Assembly: GCA_017654935.2 (NCBI GenBank)
Contig: CM065684.1
Span: forward strand, 58,125,284-58,189,283
Source: Phymorhynchus buccinoides
Lineage: Eukaryota > Mollusca > Gastropoda > Neogastropoda > Raphitomidae
Length of the DNA: 64,000 nucleotides
Direction of reading: 5' to 3'
Within the stretch, counting starts at the first letter, position 1. Each line of letters opens with the position of its first letter. The notes under the pieces were generated by a model. It ran no database searches and had not been told where the DNA came from. It worked only from the letters and a program-made list of their open reading frames with translations. The position numbers were made by a program, and so were the translations under genes. Of this stretch, positions 1-10,500 are shown piece by piece.

Positions 1-132
1 AATGTAGATGTTCTAACGCAATTTGATCTGAAAGATTTTGGGAGGAGGGAAGTTTCGTTGTTGTTTTTGTATGTACATGGTGAGAGGAACATAGATCATG
101 TGAGGAAAGTGTGGGAAAGAATTGGTTTCTAA
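1..132 (+). CDS. 3' end of an unidentified coding exon (partial)
   Basis: Frame 1 is open from the first base to a TAA at 130-132 and encodes 43 residues ending VRKVWERIGF. The composition is mixed and protein-like (charged helix-like segment, Trp, Arg-Lys pairs), unlike the low-complexity ORFs nearby. It is followed by AT-rich sequence with AATAAA-type hexamers (for example near 261 and 572), as expected of a 3' UTR. I do not recognise the family; it could be the last exon of a host gene or the C-terminus of a retrotransposon protein. The start lies outside the window. Confidence 0.4.
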   Translation, partial: NVDVLTQFDLKDFGRREVSLLFLYVHGERNIDHVRKVWERIGF

Positions 133-697
133 TTTTACTTTATTTTTGTAAAAACATTTTTGCCTTTACTTTTATAAGATGTACAAATATACAGGAATTT
201 TGTTGGGAAGAAACAAAATGTAATTAACAGTAAGACAGAGTATGACTCCAGTCTCCGAAAAATAAAATATATTGAAAGAATCTATTATAATAAAATTTGT
301 AGAAGAATTGTAATTTTTCATTTAAAAAGAATATGTTTGTCTTGCTTATGTTAGTATGAAAGATTATTTCGCAAATTTGCAAAGTGAGTATTGGAATAGA
401 CTGTCCTTGCTTGGGTGCATATGTGTGTGTGTATATTTGGGTGCATATGTTTGTGTGTGCGCATGTGTGTGTGTGTGTATTTGGGTGCTTAATGGTGTGT
501 GTGTGCGCACAACTGAGGGTGTCTGTCTTTTTGTGCAGTATGCAGCATAAGTACTGCATTATTGACTTTGCAATAAACAATTTATGAGAAGTATCTCGAT
601 GACTGGCCTTCAACTGTTCAAGTCTGTTGTTTTGTGGTGGTACTATGGAACTGCCAAATAAACTGGGGTCCCATTTGATGCATGCATTTCATACACG
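133..697. other. AT-rich non-coding stretch with a (GT)n tract
   Basis: Probably the 3' UTR or downstream region of the exon at the left edge. It contains an interrupted TG/GTGCATATG microsatellite at about 419-511. The ORFs in it are translations of that microsatellite. Confidence 0.5.
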
Positions 698-701
698 TGA
701 A

Positions 702-936
702 CCCTTTCACCGCCAATGTCACATTTTTGCACCACAATGGTTTAGCACCCATGTCACTAAAAGGCATCAAATCAGGTCGTTTTCCGAAGAAGCTATTTTC
801 TTTATTTTGGGAGGTAAGGACAGGCCTAATGTTATACATGTCACAGAGGAATTCACAATATTGCAGATAATATTTTTCTCTACCCACTTAAGTTTAATGG
901 TATCTTTTAGCTGAAAAATGGCTGGCGGTGAAAGGG
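702..936 (+). mobile_element. TTAA-targeting MITE (piggyBac-like ends), copy 1
   Basis: The ends are inverted: CCCTTTCACCGCC at the left and GGCGGTGAAAGGG at the right. The flanks are TGAA (698-701) and TTAA (937-940), consistent with a TTAA target duplication with one mutated base. Interior sequence matches the copies at 3331-3563 (reverse orientation) and 12830-13067. TTAA duplications with termini beginning CCC are the hallmark of piggyBac elements. There is no transposase. Confidence 0.8.
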
Positions 937-940
937 TTAA

Positions 941-1700
941 AGAACCCAATAGCAACAAGTGCATTGACAATTATCAAACTCTCTCTCTCTCTCTCTGTAA
1001 TCTCTCTCTCTCTCTTTCTCTCTAACATATCAAACAAGAATTTCATTCACTTTTGACTTTTATTTGACCAAATCAAAATGTCACGCTTACAAAAGTTTTC
1101 AAGGGTAAAAGTAAACATATACTTTATATAACACCCAAAAATCTCAATTATATAGAAAACAATTAAAACTTTATGTAAAAATACACATTTGCGTTTTACA
1201 ATCAAATCAAGCGGCTGCCTTCCCAAAGTGCTCATGTATCTCTATTATTTCTTTTGTCATACTCGTAGTCAGTTTTGGCAATACAAGGTCAAATACAAGT
1301 TCACAGTGCTCTTTGATTCTCAAGATTTTTTAAAGCTAAAAGCTAAACACTGTCAACATTACTTGCTCTTGTTTGCCTGCTTTGCTGAAATATTTTGAAG
1401 ATCTTCCATCAGATAAACATATATGTATCATGGCATTCATTCAAGTCTGAAATGTATCAGGAATAATAATACAAATGTGGAGATGGAAGGTAGGGGTGTG
1501 TGTGAAAACACTCTCAGGACTAGTTCTCGCATCGAAGATGTAGTAGATTGCTAATTCTGTGCATTGACCATGATGCAAAAAGTCAAAGAAAACTTGGGCT
1601 GTGTGCGCATTGACGTGCGACTTCCATAAGGAAACCCATCCGCAATCCGCAAATAAAGTGAAAGAAAGTAAGTGGATGGAATATGTGGAAGCATTTCCAT
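941..1700. other. No gene seen; (CT)n tract
   Basis: A CT-rich microsatellite lies at 980-1023. The rest is AT-rich with only short ORFs and no recognisable protein similarity. Confidence 0.5.
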
Positions 1701-1707
1701 GTGTATG

Positions 1708-2301
1708 CAGACCTGTTTACCACAAAATTTTCACTGTCGGTAATCCCAAGCTCTCAAATCAGTCATCTGTCAGTCATTTTCTGATCGCGATGCGCATGTT
1801 CAAAAGAAAAGACGAAATTTGCCGGCTGAGAAATCCTTCTACCTGGATTTTCCGCTACCGTCAGAACTTTTGACAAGGGGAGGTGAGGCTGCATACACAC
1901 ACGCTGCAACTTCCTGTCCAAACCCAGCTTCAACACCTGTCAAAATGATTGTGTGTGTGGGGCGATGCTCAGTTACACGTATGTTGTTTTTTCGGCACAA
2001 TTGCGATCACACCTATGAAATGAGCCTGGAAAGTAGACTACCTTAATATATATGAAGGTACACTACTGTAAACTGGAAGCGAACCCACCGGAAGTACAGT
2101 ACAAAACGATTCAAGGGCCATCACTAGTTTTGATATCTGACGACAGTGCCAAGTACGGTTCAAACGTCATGCCTTCTTTCAATTTCTTCTTTGTTCGCAC
2201 TCGTTCAGCGGAAATGCAGAATTTTGTTGCCGACTGTAATAGCGTAATCGGAGGTTCCAAACGTAATAATTACGGATAAGTCTGTAAGGAAAACAGGTCT
2301 G
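1708..2301. mobile_element. Non-autonomous DNA transposon, CAGACCTGTTTACC family, copy 1 (594 bp)
   Basis: The left end is CAGACCTGTTTACC and the right end is the inverted AAAACAGGTCTG. Flanks GTGTATG (1701-1707) and GTGGATG (2302-2308) look like a 7-bp target duplication with one mismatch. Two further members with the same termini lie at 6283-7191 and 15221-15441. No transposase ORF is present. The superfamily is uncertain. Confidence 0.65.
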
Positions 2302-2398
2302 GTGGATGTGCACACTCCTTCATATTTCTTACTTCCTGAGGTTTGTTTGTGGATTGCGGAAGGGTCCCCGTATGGGAGTTGCACACATGTACTCACAA

Positions 2399-2697
2399 AG
2401 CCTTAGTCGTATTTTTTTCACTTGAAGTTAATTCAATGAGCGACTTAGCTGGATCTTTTGACCGCCAGGTGGCATAATGCTCGAGTGGGGCTAATCCTCT
2501 CTATATTCTTAGTTGGGGATAAAGAGAGAGAGAGGGAGGAGTCCCACCCTCTCTCTCTCTCTCTCACTACGCCCAACTAAGAATAGCGCGTGATAAGCCC
2601 CTAACGGTTGGGCTGCCCCCTGGCGGTCAAATCATCGCCATAAGTCGACCATTGATAAGCCTTAGTCGTCTTTTTTTCAGTTGAAGTTAATTCAATT
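2399..2697. mobile_element. Foldback element between 40-bp direct repeats
   Basis: A segment at about 2440-2650 folds back: the left arm contains TTTGACCGCCAGGTGG-type sequence and TTCTTAGTTGGGG, and the right arm contains their complements. A (GA)n/(CT)n core sits in the loop (2523-2566). Immediately outside lie near-identical direct repeats (AAGCCTTAGTCGT followed by a T-run and TTGAAGTTAATTCAAT) at about 2399-2438 and 2658-2697, far longer than a normal target duplication. Confidence 0.5.
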
Positions 2698-3326
2698 GAT
2701 AAGTTATAAGCAAAGACACAAAACAACGAAAACATCTATGGTTATAAATGTATTATGCAAACATAAAACGCTAGTTATGATATGCATTCTGTATTTTTGT
2801 GTGTAAAGAATTATATAAATAAGAACTGAAAAACTACAGATAAGCAGATGTACCAGATAAATAAAAGAGCCTCTGGTTTTGATGATCATTTTGTAAACGT
2901 TGAATATTTTTATAACAGCATTTTTTTATCTATTAAAAAACAATTAGGAATAACAACTTTATATGAAAAACAAAACTTAAAAATTACGTAAATACAATTT
3001 ATATAAAATGCTAATTTTTAATTTGATTCCACAAAAATCAATTAAACAGGAACAATGAAAAATTAAAATTACAGGTTTAAAATGTTTTCAAGAGCTTCCT
3101 GAGAAACTTAAGATTTAAAAAAAATTGAATATAAATCAAACTACAACCAAAAAAACATGCAAAATTATAGGTTTTAAATACCATGCTTTTATATTAAACA
3201 ACAGAAACGCAAACAAGCAAAACACACACACATGCATAAAAGCAACACTAAAATAATCACATGGAAATGACATGCAGTATATGATAAAATGCAAAATAAC
3301 TTACAGCATAGAACGAAGATTTTCCT
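2698..3326. other. AT-rich stretch, no gene seen
   Basis: Very AT-rich sequence with homopolymer runs and no credible ORF, RNA gene or terminal repeats. Confidence 0.6.
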
Positions 3327-3330
3327 TTAA

Positions 3331-3563
3331 CCCTTTCACCGCCAGCTATATTTCAGACCAAAATGTCCATTAATTTTACCTGGGTAGAGAACACAATCCA
3401 TCTGTAGTATTGGGGATTCTTCCGTGACATAAAATAAGGTCTATCCTTACTTCCTAAAACTAAGTCAATAGGGTCTTTGGATAATAGACCCCAATTTGAT
3501 GCCTTTAGTAACATAGGTGTTAAATCACTGTGGTGCTAAAATGCAACTTTGGCGGTGAAAGGG
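3331..3563 (-). mobile_element. TTAA-targeting MITE (piggyBac-like ends), copy 2
   Basis: Inverted ends CCCTTTCACCGCC / GGCGGTGAAAGGG are flanked on both sides by TTAA (3327-3330 and 3564-3567). The interior is the reverse complement of the copies at 702 and 12830. The perfect TTAA duplication makes this the clearest member. Confidence 0.85.
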
Positions 3564-3570
3564 TTAAATG

Positions 3571-3860
3571 AAATGCACACAAAAATGCTATAACTGGATA
3601 AAAAGCCAAAATGCTGAAACACTGCGTATATGTGATCCTTTAAATGCACACAAAAATGCTATAACTGGATAAAAAGCCAAAATGCTGAAACACTGCGTAT
3701 ATGTGATCCTTTAAATGCACACAAAAATGCTATAACTGGATAAAAAGCCAAAATGCTGAAACACTGCGTATATGTGATCCTTTAAATGCACACAAAAAGC
3801 AATCACTGGATAAAAAACCCAAATGCGGAAATTATAAGAATTGCGTATTACGTGATCCAT
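3571..3860. repeat. 71-bp tandem repeat, about four units
   Basis: Units beginning AAATGCACACAAAAATGC start at 3571, 3642, 3713 and 3784. The spacing is exactly 71 bp. The first three are nearly identical; the fourth is diverged and fades near 3860. Confidence 0.85.
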
Positions 3861-4234
3861 CACCACAAAAGGGAAATGAAGTGTCAAACTGACCATTCTG
3901 AGATAATTATACAGTTAGAAACTTCCAGGGATGTGAGAGATACGCGTAAGCGCGTAAATGCGCTTTTTCTGTTCGACTAAAAAATAAAAAAAAGTACAGA
4001 GAGAGACGATTGTACAGATTGTCGAGTTCGGTAGACTTTCTTTGCGACACACAGTGAAAACGAAAAGCAGTTTGTAGCGTCAGTACATTCCCTTGACTGA
4101 ATTTGATAACCTTCTCTGTGGTTGGTCAGTTAACGTCCATTGGCAATGCGTCATTTTTGTATGCGTTCGGCTATGATTTCGAAGGAGGATTTGGATGTTT
4201 TCAAAGCTATTGAGTGACTGTTTCATCGTCAACC

Positions 4235-4351
4235 ATGAACATTATTTATCACACCACAGATGTGAAGAAAGAGGAGATCAAAGGTTTGTTTGAGTACTTT
4301 GACAATACCTTCGGCTACGCTTTTTTGTTTGGGGCCCTCTCACATCCCTGA
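4235..4351 (+). other. Speculative first coding exon (short ORF)
   Basis: An ATG at 4235 opens a 38-codon ORF beginning MNIIYHTTDVKKEEIKG, with charged, protein-like composition. AAAG followed by GTTTGT at about 4282 could be a splice donor. The upstream 250 bp is less AT-rich than its surroundings, as 5' flanks often are. I could not find a following exon, so this may be chance. Low confidence. Confidence 0.13.
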
Positions 4352-4684
4352 ACTTCAGACAATTCTCTTTCTAATGATACAAGAACCATTCTTGTACCCT
4401 TTTCCATTCCAGAGTTACGAGCATTTTATAGTTAGTAGGGCGAGTGTCAGCCATTTTGAGAAGAAAACGCAGTCTAAAGTCTAGCCTAGCTACAGAAAAT
4501 AGCATCAATCTTCTAAATAAGATGTTAGGACAAAAATACCCCAAACTCAAAACTGATTTGTTAAAAGTTAGATTTTTGACTTTCCAAGCCTATTGTGAGA
4601 AACTAGCCCAGCGACTTGTACTATGGCGGTAGTAGTGAGTGAGTACTAGTTGTAGTCGCTTTCATGACGAATGGTCATATATAC

Positions 4685-5255
4685 GAGTTTAAAAGTGGAC
4701 CCTGATAGAAATGGTTTTTGTAAGAAACACGTCGAGATCACCAGGAAAACACCCTTTACACAGATTGCAACACTCACTTTGCTCTGGTTTCCTAGAAATC
4801 AAACCGTTAAATCGGCGATTCCTCCTTGGCGGAGGTGCTGGAAGTCAAATTATTTCACCCAAAGAGAAGGCGTGTGCCGTCTCTTTTCTAATGGCCGCCA
4901 AATGGTTTGCACGAAATTTTCGCAATACAATCCTTTTTTTCTTCCTTCTTTTTTAAATTTTATAGTTTATCAAAGGAATTTCGTTCACAACAAAGGAAAT
5001 AGCTCCTTTTTTTTTTTTTTACTGCACTACAAAAAAAACACGCTTCAACCACAATGAGTGACCTCCACCCACCCCATCCAAAATGGCTACCATCTCCGGC
5101 ATCTCCACCAAGGAAGAATCACCGTTTTGACAGTTTAATTTATAGGAAACCAGAGCAAAGTGAGTGTTTCGATCCTTGAAAAGGCTGTCTTTCTGGTGAT
5201 CTCGACGTGTTTCTTGCAAAAACTCATCCGTCAGGGTCCACCTTTAAAAGCAAGT
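4685..5255. mobile_element. Foldback element with arms of about 170 bp
   Basis: The left arm (about 4685-4860) and right arm (about 5085-5255) are inverted copies that share GTGGACCCTGA, GAAACACGTCGAGATCACCAG and CACTCACTTTGCTCTGG. The spacer is about 220 bp with T-runs. A related single arm occurs at 63133-63227. ORFs in both directions here reflect the inverted repeat. Confidence 0.65.
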
Positions 5256-5540
5256 TTGACTGACTTTACAGGTCTAGGTTATGAATGTAGTTGAAGACTT
5301 GCATTTATAGGTTAATATTCAACTAAGCCATGTAATATTCTGATGGCATTCAGAAATATGGTTATTCAGAGTAAACACTTGGAGAAAAAAAAAAAGAAGT
5401 TATCATCTCCATGTCCAACTTAGGTTTTTTAAAAAGCCTTTCCTGAGGTATATAATACATCTTTTGTCACATAAATAATATATCTTTCGTTAGTTAAATA
5501 AGATATCTTCTGTTAGGCAAATAGTCTATGGTACCACACC
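5256..5540. other. No gene seen
   Basis: AT-rich sequence with no supported feature. Confidence 0.5.
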
Positions 5541-5544
5541 TTAA

Positions 5545-5777
5545 CTCTTCTAGCACCATGTATTTTTTTACGTTCTTGGTTGTCCGTTGTATCAACTGAC
5601 AAGAGGGGAGTAACTATTTATTTGAGTGGGCATGCGTTGCTTTAACGGAAGAAACAGTCACATCAGCCCTAAAAATAGACAAACACATGGCACGGTGCTT
5701 GGCAGTGAACGTCGGCATTTGGTGGTAGTGTAGAGCAATGTATTGGGCAAATGTATTCACCCATGGTGCTAGAAGAG
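5545..5777 (+). mobile_element. TTAA-flanked MITE, CTCTTCTAGCACCATG family, copy 1
   Basis: Perfect inverted ends CTCTTCTAGCACCATG and CATGGTGCTAGAAGAG. Flanks are TTAA (5541-5544) and TTAC (5778-5781). A diverged, reverse-oriented member lies at 58551-58793. It is distinct from the CCCTTTCACCGCC family but has the same kind of target. Confidence 0.75.
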
Positions 5778-6282
5778 TTACAGATGACAAGAAAAGAGTG
5801 GGACAAAAATGGTTTCCACTATACTGATCAAATTCAAAGTTGGATCAAATATTTGTTGATTGCGGAGAAAAGAATCCACACACACACACAAACCCAACCC
5901 TATCAGAAAGTCTATCTTCAATATTTGTCTATAAAAGACAATAACAAATATATATGCATCTACAAAATGCTGCGAAGCTGAAAGACACAACCACCAATAA
6001 CATTTAGGAACAACTAAGAACACTTGCTTCTTTTAACTTCCAGATTTGATACCAAAAAAGTGTTGAAAATACAAGTATAGAGTGCAATTTTATAATGGAG
6101 AAAACTGTTCCTAAAATACAGCTTTATGTATGGTAAGAAAGGCAAAAACAGAAAAATACAATTAACCGAGAAATGCAGGGCGGATCTTTACCTTTACAAA
6201 AAATTTTCCCAACTCGCGAGAACAGCACCTGCTCCCTCTACTATCAGGCAGTCATAGACGTAAACGACACAAAGGCATACAT

Positions 6283-7191
6283 CAGACCTGTTTACCCTTA
6301 TAATGAAAACCCCGGAATTTGCCACAAAAAACCCCGGAATTTGAGAACAAAAACCGGAATTCACATGATCTGTACACGACTCGCGATAAAGCGGTTTCTT
6401 CTTCTTCTCCTTTCCGCGAACATCGGCGTCGATTTTCAATATTGTGATGATTTCTTGGCTCAATTTCGCCAGAAAAGTTTTATTAGTAAATTCAGTCACT
6501 AATTCTTAGTAAATTTTAGTATAAAACAAGCTGGAAAAAGCAAAATACCTGGAAATGTCCACGATCGGACAGAGAAAAATCACTCAGCCGCGGATCGGCG
6601 GATGCGAAGTTGCAACTCGGCGCCATCGCGATCAATTTTCACTTCATTTTCCGTTGAAAACTTTAAAATTCTCACATCATCGTATTTTCCAGTGATAATA
6701 TAATCTAAATTGACTCATTTCAAGCCCTAATTACAATCTCTACCATAAAAAAACTGCCTGGAAAGCTCTTCGAATCGACAGTAAAAGTCTGACCGCCATT
6801 TGCTCAGTCCCGAAATAGATCGACCAAAATAAAAACATTATTTCACCCCTTTAACCAATGAAAATGCAGCATTTAATGCATGTGACGTCAAGCACAACCC
6901 CTTTTCTGATGACGTAGTGTGTTAGGTACACGTTTAGAGATCTACATCCACCTTCTTCACACCCCCCCCGACATTTCTCAGTAATTTAATTGTATTTTTC
7001 CGTTTTTGTCTTTCTTACCATACATAAAGCTGTATTTTAGGAACCCTTGCGTCTTTTACTACGAACGGAAACAAATAATAGACGGTTTTTCGAAATCCGG
7101 AATTTTCAGCGTTCACCCGGAATTTTTTTACCCGGAATTTTAGCAAATTTCCGGAATAATTCCGGCTAAACCGGAATGGTAAACAGGTCTG
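6283..7191. mobile_element. Non-autonomous DNA transposon, CAGACCTGTTTACC family, copy 2 (909 bp)
   Basis: Perfect 14-bp inverted ends CAGACCTGTTTACC / GGTAAACAGGTCTG are flanked by a perfect 7-bp duplication CATACAT (6276-6282 and 7192-7198). Inside both ends are arrays of CCCGGAATTT-like subterminal motifs (6310-6360 and 7095-7180). Subterminal repeats of this kind are transposase-binding sites in several DNA-transposon families. A 55-bp sequence just outside the left end (about 6108-6164) recurs inverted inside it (about 6987-7042). It lies about 130 bp beyond the PNP stop codon, so it may be within the PNP 3' UTR. Confidence 0.8.
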
Positions 7192-7322
7192 CATACATAC
7201 ATAACAACAAAATCGAACATTGAAGTGTTAAAGTATAAAAGTTGTGTAGGGGGGTGCGCCTTGTAGTCCGTAAAATCCGGTACACGTCTTCTAAACTTCT
7301 TCATTGATCTCTCTACTCTGGC

Positions 7323-7525
7323 TCACACAGACATTCTGCCCACGAGCTGGGACACGATTTTCTGCAGGTCTTTGGCCCGTTTCTGGCCGACGGCCAGCAC
7401 CTCCTGGTGAGTGGTTTCCCTTGTGCTGTCGTAGTCCAGCGCCACCTTGTCTGTGATCAGGGAGACGCCGAATGTGCGAAGGCCACCGTGCTTGGCCACA
7501 ACCGCCTCTGGTACTGTGCTCATCC
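7323..7525 (-). CDS. PNP: PNP exon 6 (terminal coding exon)
   Basis: A 203-bp exon with acceptor TTTTCACCAG, ending at TGA (7325-7323). It encodes [19 protein letters not shown], then [12 protein letters not shown] and TTHQEVL. The Asp in ITDKV occupies the position of human Asn243, which hydrogen-bonds the purine N7/O6. A SINE begins only 17 bp upstream of the acceptor. Confidence 0.95.
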
Positions 7526-10500
7526 CTGGTGAAAAGACAATGGTGTAGAGTGGCACAGTGGTAACAACGCGTTCGCTTCGTGTCAAGTAAACCCGAGTTC
7601 GAACCTGGGTACAGGGGATTTTTCCTCTCACTTTGCACTAGGCCTTACGGTCTGAATGTGGAGTCTTTCGGATGAGACGATAAACCTGAGGTCCCGTGTG
7701 CCCGTGCACTTAGCACATGTTAAACCCAGTGGCAACGAAAAAGTTGTCATTTGGCCAAAATTTACCCACCCACCCTTTCCTTCCTCATCAGTCACACAAA
7801 AAATTGCATGCAAAAAAAAAAAAAAGGGTAATGGATGCAACGTGCTCTCCAGGTGGGAGCAACCCAAATTTCACAGAGATGCCTCTGTGACTATAAAGTA
7901 CCTAGTACCTAATGCGATAATTTGGTAATAATTAAATAGATTTAACAATAAGGCACCTTGTCCGAGATCTGGGAGATACACACACATGTACTGAATGTGC
8001 AATCATGGTATCATGCTTATCTCTGAGAACGGAATAAGCCATGCACAAAAATCATTATCTGGGCAAAATTAAAATACAAAGGAAGATGTCTGAAGATAAT
8101 CTTTTTAGAACAAAATGGAAAGAAGGAAGGAGGGCTTAGGGGGATAAACATAAAAAGAGCAAAACATGCAGATCTTGAAATACTCGTGTGTTTTGTAAGC
8201 CAACAGGCAATTCTTGTGCAAAATTGATTTTAAATAACTAAACTATACATACTTCAAATCAATATTGAATATTGACACAATACTAATGATGGAAACAATT
8301 GTCTTTTGTTCTCTTTTATATACCGTATTTTTCGGCTCATTAGGCGCTGCTGTATATAAGGCGAACAGGGCAATTTTCAAGAAAAATCTGAAAAAATTAA
8401 AGTAAAAGGCGCCCTCGTTTATAAGGCACCTCGCAACAGAAAGTCGAAGATTGAAGACCGTACACGTCCTGTAAACGCTTACCGACCGCCATTACTGCTG
8501 TCATAAACGAGAGTTGGCTCCCTTCTCAAATAATAAAACTTCCGTTTTGGTAACTTCCGGTTGTGTTTGGACTTGTCCTCACGAAAACTGGTAGAATTAT
8601 GGCATTTTAAGCTCTACAACGATGCTTTTTACATCCAATGAAGGGTTATGGCATCTGTTGGACAGTATCATGGATGATAATAGGGATTTTGAAGCATTTA
8701 ATGTGAGTATTCGTCATATCGGCGAATCGTTACCACTTTCGATGTTGTGACTCACACTAGACTGTACTGAGTATGGCAATCGTTGCCTCTCTTCTCACTA
8801 TTTTGTTCACTAATAGGGCGCCCTCGTTTATTAGGCGCATAGGTCGAAATTTGATTAAAAAAAATATCGCCTTATAGACTGAAAATTACAGTATTTGTTG
8901 TAAATACACGCCATAGAAAATTCACTACTTCCCCACTTACCAACAGCGTCTGCCCCAAGTAGTTTCAGCAGACGTGACTCGGCGACCGTTTCGAAGGTGG
9001 GTCCACCAATCATCACGTAGACCCCTTCCCGGGTGATGCTGCCGTAGCCCAGCTCCACCACGATCTCTTTGGCCAAGGCCCGTAAATCTTTATCGTACGT
9101 GTCCACCGTGGCGGGAAATCTTGGACCGAAACTGACCAGCACAAAACACACAGAGAACTTTTCATAGTGCATGACTGATATTTCAAACATGGGGAATGTG
9201 AGAAAAAAACTGAGTCAGGCTACAGAGGGGGAGGAATGCGGGTAGCCTATAACAAAATTGAACCAATGAATACAGTGGAACCTCCCTTATAAGACCTCCC
9301 ATTATAAGACTCCTTCCCACATAAAATCTACTTTTCCGAGACATTGCCCTTCTTTGTAAGTATTAAAATTACCTCCCTTATAAGACCTCATTTGGGATGA
9401 TTTTTGAAGGTCTTATAAGGGAGGTTCCACTGTAGAGCAAATAAGAGGAGCTTTGCTTGAATCATTTCACACTTGTCATTGTATTCTCCGACTTTCACTA
9501 TTCATGACGATTGCTATGCTTTTCATTTTAGTATTTCTTGATGACCATTTGTATCAGGGTTTGTCATATATCGTCGCTGTCCGACGCTAACCATGTACCT
9601 ACACAATCAGTGATTCTACAGGAGCATCAAAAAACATGTTGTCGTCTGCTACAAAGTCAATCCCCATTTGATATACGCTTGACTCTTCTTCTTTACCAAT
9701 GAGTAAGCATGGGACACCATTAAAACCCAACATTTTCTTGACAATTCAGTTACACGGTTAGTGCATTGTTGTCATAATGGGAGATACGACAGCTGCCGGC
9801 AGCTACACGATTAGCGTGACAGTTACACGCTTATCGCGTCAAAACCAGCGACAACCAGCCACATACACGATGATTTCCATGGTATCATGTGACAAATTTG
9901 AGCATTTTCATTGGTCGCAGACACAAGATATTTATAGAAGACCTGTGTGAGGTCATTGGAAGGGGTTTCAGTGAAAAATCTATTTTTGTCAAATTTTGCA
10001 GATACACGGTTAGCGTTGGACAGCGACGATATAAGCTATTTCTTTTTCGTTTAAGGAGAATACAAAATGAAAGCATTCATTCTATTCTGACCAGAATTTA
10101 GGTCTAGCTGTTGATCTCAAGCAAGCACAATCACCAAACTTTTATCACTTTTGATTGATTATTTTGACTTTTGGTGTATTTATCTTCTATTTCATCATAA
10201 TTATGGTCGGGCCACAAGCTGAACATGTTAAAATTGCAGCTTAAAGGCCCATACGCTTCTCGTAAATAACGTGCAGAATGATGCAAAATCGATCTGTATT
10301 GTAAACTCTGACATAATTCAAAGTCACAGACAAGCATAAAACTGAACGCAATCATACTGTGAGCTCAAAGTTAGCAAAACTGCGCTGACCTTTTTTCTTC
10401 TGTGTACTCTGCTATCTTGAAATCTCGTCTAGGGGTAATTAGCTCAAATGACGCAGCTAAGGGTAGTCAGTAGGCCTAGCTTAGTAGTAGTCCAGGCGAA

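Noticed and set aside
7543..7630. Functional tRNA gene
   Set aside because: Same head occurs with a conserved 300-bp body at 33110-33470; it is a SINE.
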